Source: a virus
Virus record (IMG/VR): IMGVR_UViG_3300022198_005653
Coordinates: 1 to 24,477 of that record
Direction: 5' to 3' (one strand)
Length of the DNA stretch: 24,477 bases
The translations under genes and the position numbers were made by a program. The notes under the pieces were generated by a model. It saw only the letters and a program-made list of their open reading frames with translations, was not told the DNA's origin and ran no database searches. Numbering within the stretch: position 1 is the stretch's first letter; each line of letters starts with the position of its first letter. Shown piece by piece: positions 21,360 through 24,477 of this stretch.

Positions 21360-21578
21360 TTAATTCTTTAGATTGAACCAGTTGCTCATAGTTTTACTAA
21401 TAGCATTAGTCATATCGCTTACAGTGCGAACAACACTTTTAGTATAAACAGTTTGAGCATCGATAAAAGAATTCATAGGAGCTGCTAGAGCTTCATCATG
21501 AACTAGAGTTTTTACATAATATTTTTTTGCGTTTTGGATTGAATCAATTGTCCAATCGGTTGCATAATTATTCATCAT
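21360..21578 (-). CDS. Small helical protein of unknown function
   Basis: A 72-residue protein, MMNNYATDWTIDSIQNAKKY and onward, with an amphipathic helical C-terminal part (TKSVVRTVSDMTNAISKTMS) that faintly recalls phasin-type helices; this is only an impression. GGAG precedes the ATG and it sits 10 bases upstream of hsp20, so they are probably co-transcribed. Confidence 0.6.
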   Translation of the reverse strand: MMNNYATDWTIDSIQNAKKYYVKTLVHDEALAAPMNSFIDAQTVYTKSVVRTVSDMTNAISKTMSNWFNLKN

Positions 21579-21603
21579 CTTATATTCTCCTTAAATAAGC
21601 AAG

Positions 21604-21640
21604 ATAGAGTAGAAAACCCATATAGGCATTTCCTACTCTC
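21604..21640 (-). terminator. Possible hairpin terminator
   Basis: An imperfect stem, GAGTAG near 21611 with CTACTC near 21638 plus an adjacent AAA/TTT pairing, forms a hairpin between the genes at 21360-21578 and 21684-22025. The following minus-strand bases are not U-rich, so termination is uncertain; a processing site is equally possible. Confidence 0.3.
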
Positions 21641-21683
21641 AGTAATAAATATAACAAAAGGTTAAGCACTTAGCAAGAAAAAT

Positions 21684-22025
21684 TTATCTGCTAAATCTAG
21701 ATGGGGGTGCTGATACTGCAACTGGAGCTGGAGCGTCTTCTTCTACTTCAGGCTCTTCTGCTACTGGATCTTCTGGCTCAGAATTAATTTCTGGCTCTGG
21801 TTCTACGTCTTTAACTACAGGAGCTTCCTCAACAGCTTTATTTTCCATAGTTAGTTTTTTAGCTGGATAGATAGGCTCAGTGATAGGTCTGCCCTCCCAC
21901 TTAGCAATCATTTCTTCTGCGTTAGCACCCATAATATCATTAACTCTAAGTGCACGTTTAACTTCACTTAAAGTTTCCATATCTTTAATATGATTAAAGA
22001 TGTTCTCTTTTTGTTCATCATTCAT
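21684..22025 (-). CDS. Protein with acidic Pro/Glu-rich tail
   Basis: A 113-residue protein. The first 45 residues look folded and helical (EVKRALRVNDIMGANAEEMI). Residues 55-100 are a low-complexity acidic tail rich in Glu, Pro, Val and Ala (EPEPEINSEPEDPVAEEPEV), which should be disordered. It ends with APPSRFSR. AAGGATGG lies before the ATG. Function unknown; a scaffold or binding-partner role is speculative. Confidence 0.6.
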   Translation of the reverse strand: MNDEQKENIFNHIKDMETLSEVKRALRVNDIMGANAEEMIAKWEGRPITEPIYPAKKLTMENKAVEEAPVVKDVEPEPEINSEPEDPVAEEPEVEEDAPAPVAVSAPPSRFSR

Positions 22026-22339
22026 TTAATTCCATCCTTTTTTAGGAAGTCAATAAGACTACTCAGAGATTCTTTAGTAGCTCCTAAAAAGCCTGATACA
22101 TCTATTTCAATAATATCTTCTAAGTCTCTAAGAAGTTCTTTCTTACTTTTACCTGTTTTTCTTACATAGCTAGGCTTACCAGGGATGTAAACTTTTTCTT
22201 TAACAAGTTTGCTTCGAACACTCTTTACAGGTTTGTTAAGTTCTTTTGCTATGTGTTCTATGTTAGCTGTGCCATAAGTCTCATAGAGACTTAATAGCTG
22301 CTTTGTTTCTTCTTCAGTATATGTAGACTTGGATTTCAT
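22022..22339 (-). CDS. Small HTH/Myb-like protein
   Basis: A 105-residue protein beginning MKSKSTYTEEETKQLLSLYE. The segment TANIEHIAKELNKPVKSVRS reads like a helix-turn-helix of the Myb/SANT or sigma-factor-like kind, where the spaced IAKELN and VKSVRSKL form the two helices. It resembles small phage proteins common in marine myoviruses (from memory). DNA binding is inferred. It overlaps the next gene by 4 bases. Confidence 0.65.
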   Translation of the reverse strand: MKSKSTYTEEETKQLLSLYETYGTANIEHIAKELNKPVKSVRSKLVKEKVYIPGKPSYVRKTGKSKKELLRDLEDIIEIDVSGFLGATKESLSSLIDFLKKDGIK

Positions 22340-22371
22340 AGCCTAACCCTATGCTAAATTAAGTAATAGAT

Positions 22372-22644
22372 TTAATCGTTTAAATCTCTTTGTCTGCGTA
22401 CATAATGTTTACTTCTAGTACCATCTTCAAACTCTAGATAACCTTGTGCATTTTCATAGGCATCTAGAATATTATTACCATCATAATGATTTTCAAAAGT
22501 TAAGTCAAGTGATGATTCTCTGGATCTACGATTTAGTCTAAAGTCGGAAGAAGAAGCCCCTAAACTCTTTGAGAATTCATCGGCTTCTGCTCTGTCTTTA
22601 AATTCTACGTTTTCAAAGTGTACTATCAGTTTTGGCATTGTCAT
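22372..22644 (-). CDS. Small protein of unknown function
   Basis: A 90-residue protein starting MTMPKLIVHFENVEFKDRAE, with an Arg-rich centre (FRLNRRSRESSLDLTF). Alternative starts lie at the third residue. The start overlaps the upstream gene by 32 bases, a large overlap, so the true start may be downstream. No family recognised. Confidence 0.55.
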   Translation of the reverse strand: MTMPKLIVHFENVEFKDRAEADEFSKSLGASSSDFRLNRRSRESSLDLTFENHYDGNNILDAYENAQGYLEFEDGTRSKHYVRRQRDLND

Positions 22645-22966
22645 TATCTGCTACTATAGTTTCATACATTTTAGAAATAGTTGTTAATATTTCATAGGAG
22701 CAGTCTAACATTTCTTGCCCTGGATGAGGATTATTATGTGCTCTAAAAATTAAGGCTGAGCTTAAAAAACTAAGTGCTTCTAAATCTTTAAGCATTCCTG
22801 GATTTTCATTAACATCATATCCCATATCTTCTAAAAGCATCATGGTCTCAAAAAACACTTCTTTTGAAACTATTTTTGCGTTCATAAGATCATCGTCAGG
22901 GTCTACAAGTGATTCTGTGTTTTTAATTTTATTTACTCGTTCAAGAAAGTTAATTACTTCCGCCAT
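22613..22966 (-). CDS. Helical protein of unknown function
   Basis: A 117-residue protein starting MAEVINFLERVNKIKNTESL, preceded by AAAGGAG about 8 bases before the ATG at 22966. Largely helical and acidic (MMLLEDMGYDVNENPGMLKD). It overlaps the ligA stop by 17 bases, suggesting coupled expression with ligase. It looks like a small protein typical of T4-like marine phages, but I cannot name it. Confidence 0.6.
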   Translation of the reverse strand: MAEVINFLERVNKIKNTESLVDPDDDLMNAKIVSKEVFFETMMLLEDMGYDVNENPGMLKDLEALSFLSSALIFRAHNNPHPGQEMLDCSYEILTTISKMYETIVADNDNAKTDSTL

Positions 22967-24477
22967 AAAATTCTCCTTTAAGGATAGAAAGCTTATTTTC
23001 CCAATAGTTAATAATAGGAATACCATACTTTCTGGCTTTTTCTACTTTCGAAGTTTCTTCGCCCGAAGAAATTAAGTAGTCAGTAGTCTTAGTAACTGAA
23101 TCTTTTACAATAACACCATACTCTGCTAAGTGATCTGCAAAGTCTTGCTTTGTCATATCAATTTTACCAGAAACTACTACGACTATACGTTCATCTTCTG
23201 AAGTAGCACTATTAATAACTGAACTAGTAGAAAGATCATAAGGAAGTTTACGTACCCAATCTTCATTAACGTCTAGCCATGCTAGAATACTTTCTACAGT
23301 TTTAGGGCCAATACCTCGAATAGGTTCATACTGAATCTCACGAAGACGGTCAAAACTAGGAATATGATTTACGATAGTACGGGCTGTAGATTTACCAACT
23401 CCCGGAATACCAAGAGAGCCGAGAACTAGATCATAAGGCTTTGGGCGAGACAGCTCTTGAAGAACTTTCTCTCCGTTCTTACCCATATGTTCCCATTCTA
23501 CATGGTCTTCGAATAGCTCTGAAGGATGATTAAGATTGAGTTTTTCAATCCAAGCAGGTCCAAGACCTTTAATACCCAGTTGCTTAACGAAGTACTCTAC
23601 CGACTTCCGCCCATCGCTTTCAGAAGCGAAAAGCTTAGGCCCTTCTCTCCGCAGAGCCATACCGAGTCGTTGCTCGGCGTCTACAACACTAAAACGAGAA
23701 AAAGAGGAACTCTTGATTACACTCACAAACTGAGGAGTAATTTGACGTTCAATTAAAATTTCATCGCCTAGACCAAGATTATGCTCTTCAATAAACTCAA
23801 TGTTGTGTAGAATAACACGAGAGATAGTTGCATCATCAATAGTAACAGGATCAACAATTGCTACAGGTGTAACAACTCCAGTACGTCCTAGACTCCAGAC
23901 AATATCTTGAATAGTAGTTTTAGCCGTCATGGCCGCACGCACTTTCAGTGCGACTGCATAACGAGGATACTTGCTAGTAGCGCCTAAAACTTGTTCTCTA
24001 CGATAAGACGGAGTTCTGAACACAAACCCATCTGAAGGATAACGACTACAGTCCCAGTTTAGAACTGAGACGAATCCTTGATTGTGTAGATCGCCTACGC
24101 GATCAAGATAGTCACGCTCTACACCTAGAACATCATGAACTACAAAACGTAGTCCACGGTTTGAGATGTCTGTAGCATCTTTTACACCTAGAGATCCACT
24201 CACAAAGTTGCGAAAGTTTGTGACATCTTCTCGATCTGTAACAACTTCCCCTACAACTGTGATGACAGAACCTGTTCCGCGAATGCAAGTTTCAATGCTC
24301 GCGATGTAGGGAACTAGGTGAGTTACATCTTCTCCACGCTCTCCATCACCACGAGTAAGAGCATGAAGTAGATTACCACGTTCGTCATAGGTGACTGAAA
24401 GATTTGCACCATCAACCTTAACAGTTTTGATGCTAAACTCTTCATCAATCTCACTCTCATCATAAACTTTACGTAGA
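22950..24477 (-). CDS. ligA: NAD+-dependent DNA ligase LigA, 5' end outside the window
   Basis: About 508 residues are visible; the N-terminus lies beyond the right edge. The adenylation motif VKVDGANLS (catalytic Lys of KxDG) is present, with LTRGDGERGEDVT after it, then SDGFVFRTPSY and SLGRTGVVTPVA of the OB region. HhH-type motifs GIKGLGPAWIEKL, GIPGVGKSTARTI and PIRGIGPKTVESI follow, and a C-terminal BRCT domain (ERIVVVVSGKIDMTKQDFAD to the end). The tetra-cysteine zinc finger usual between the OB and HhH parts appears absent. It seals nicks in DNA using NAD+, in replication and repair. Confidence 0.92.
   Translation of the reverse strand, partial: LRKVYDESEIDEEFSIKTVKVDGANLSVTYDERGNLLHALTRGDGERGEDVTHLVPYIASIETCIRGTGSVITVVGEVVTDREDVTNFRNFVSGSLGVKDATDISNRGLRFVVHDVLGVERDYLDRVGDLHNQGFVSVLNWDCSRYPSDGFVFRTPSYRREQVLGATSKYPRYAVALKVRAAMTAKTTIQDIVWSLGRTGVVTPVAIVDPVTIDDATISRVILHNIEFIEEHNLGLGDEILIERQITPQFVSVIKSSSFSRFSVVDAEQRLGMALRREGPKLFASESDGRKSVEYFVKQLGIKGLGPAWIEKLNLNHPSELFEDHVEWEHMGKNGEKVLQELSRPKPYDLVLGSLGIPGVGKSTARTIVNHIPSFDRLREIQYEPIRGIGPKTVESILAWLDVNEDWVRKLPYDLSTSSVINSATSEDERIVVVVSGKIDMTKQDFADHLAEYGVIVKDSVTKTTDYLISSGEETSKVEKARKYGIPIINYWENKLSILKGEFYGGSN

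Overview
The window looks like part of a large, AT-rich (roughly 60-65% A+T by eye) tailed-phage genome. Every gene I can support lies on the minus strand. Genes are small and packed end to start, with ATGA or TAATG overlaps. They mix phage-type small proteins with host-like auxiliary genes (phosphate-binding PstS, DnaK, GroES, Hsp20, peroxiredoxin, MazG-like hydrolase, NAD+-dependent DNA ligase, ornithine decarboxylase-like enzyme). No structural or packaging gene is present, so phage origin is inferred from gene style, the tRNA array and content reminiscent of marine T4-like myoviruses. The tRNA-His has a G1-U72 pair, A73 and no templated G-1. That form is known from a large group of alphaproteobacteria and suggests an alphaproteobacterial, probably marine, host.

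Layout in coordinate order (transcription runs right to left). 1-1827: SprT-like metalloprotease, small proteins and a cytidylyltransferase-like protein. 1847-2956: pstS with its own terminator and a Pho-box promoter. 2960-6544: methyltransferase, a short UDP-glucose dehydrogenase-like protein, DnaK and a MazG-like protein, tightly coupled. 6559-8357: outer-membrane beta-barrel protein, peroxiredoxin and two small genes. 8377-10219: small unknown proteins and a YkuK-type RNase H-like protein. 10285-10656: groES. 10675-16662: a dense tRNA array interrupted by small genes, a decarboxylase gene and several long structured non-coding stretches. 16707-18917: kinase-like protein, phosphomannomutase-like HAD phosphatase and small proteins. 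19020-20062: methyltransferase, four more tRNAs and a two-helix membrane peptide. 20068-24477: glycine-zipper protein, Hsp20, small proteins and a 5'-truncated ligA.

I count 30 tRNA genes, 29 of ordinary shape and one only 60 nt long. All encode CCA and together they cover all 20 amino acids. One is a class II (leucine-like) tRNA carrying a UAU anticodon.

The most striking object is the roughly 1.2-kb gene-free stretch at 15205-16490, flanked by tRNA genes. Read on the minus strand it folds into many strong local hairpins, several with GNRA tetraloops, and its ends can pair. Size, structure and tRNA-flanked phage context fit the giant phage RNAs of the GOLLD/ROOL type. I infer that class but cannot confirm it without a covariance-model search. 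Three smaller structured stretches (10755-10924, 14805-15128, 17317-17560) may be further non-coding RNAs of the same transcripts.
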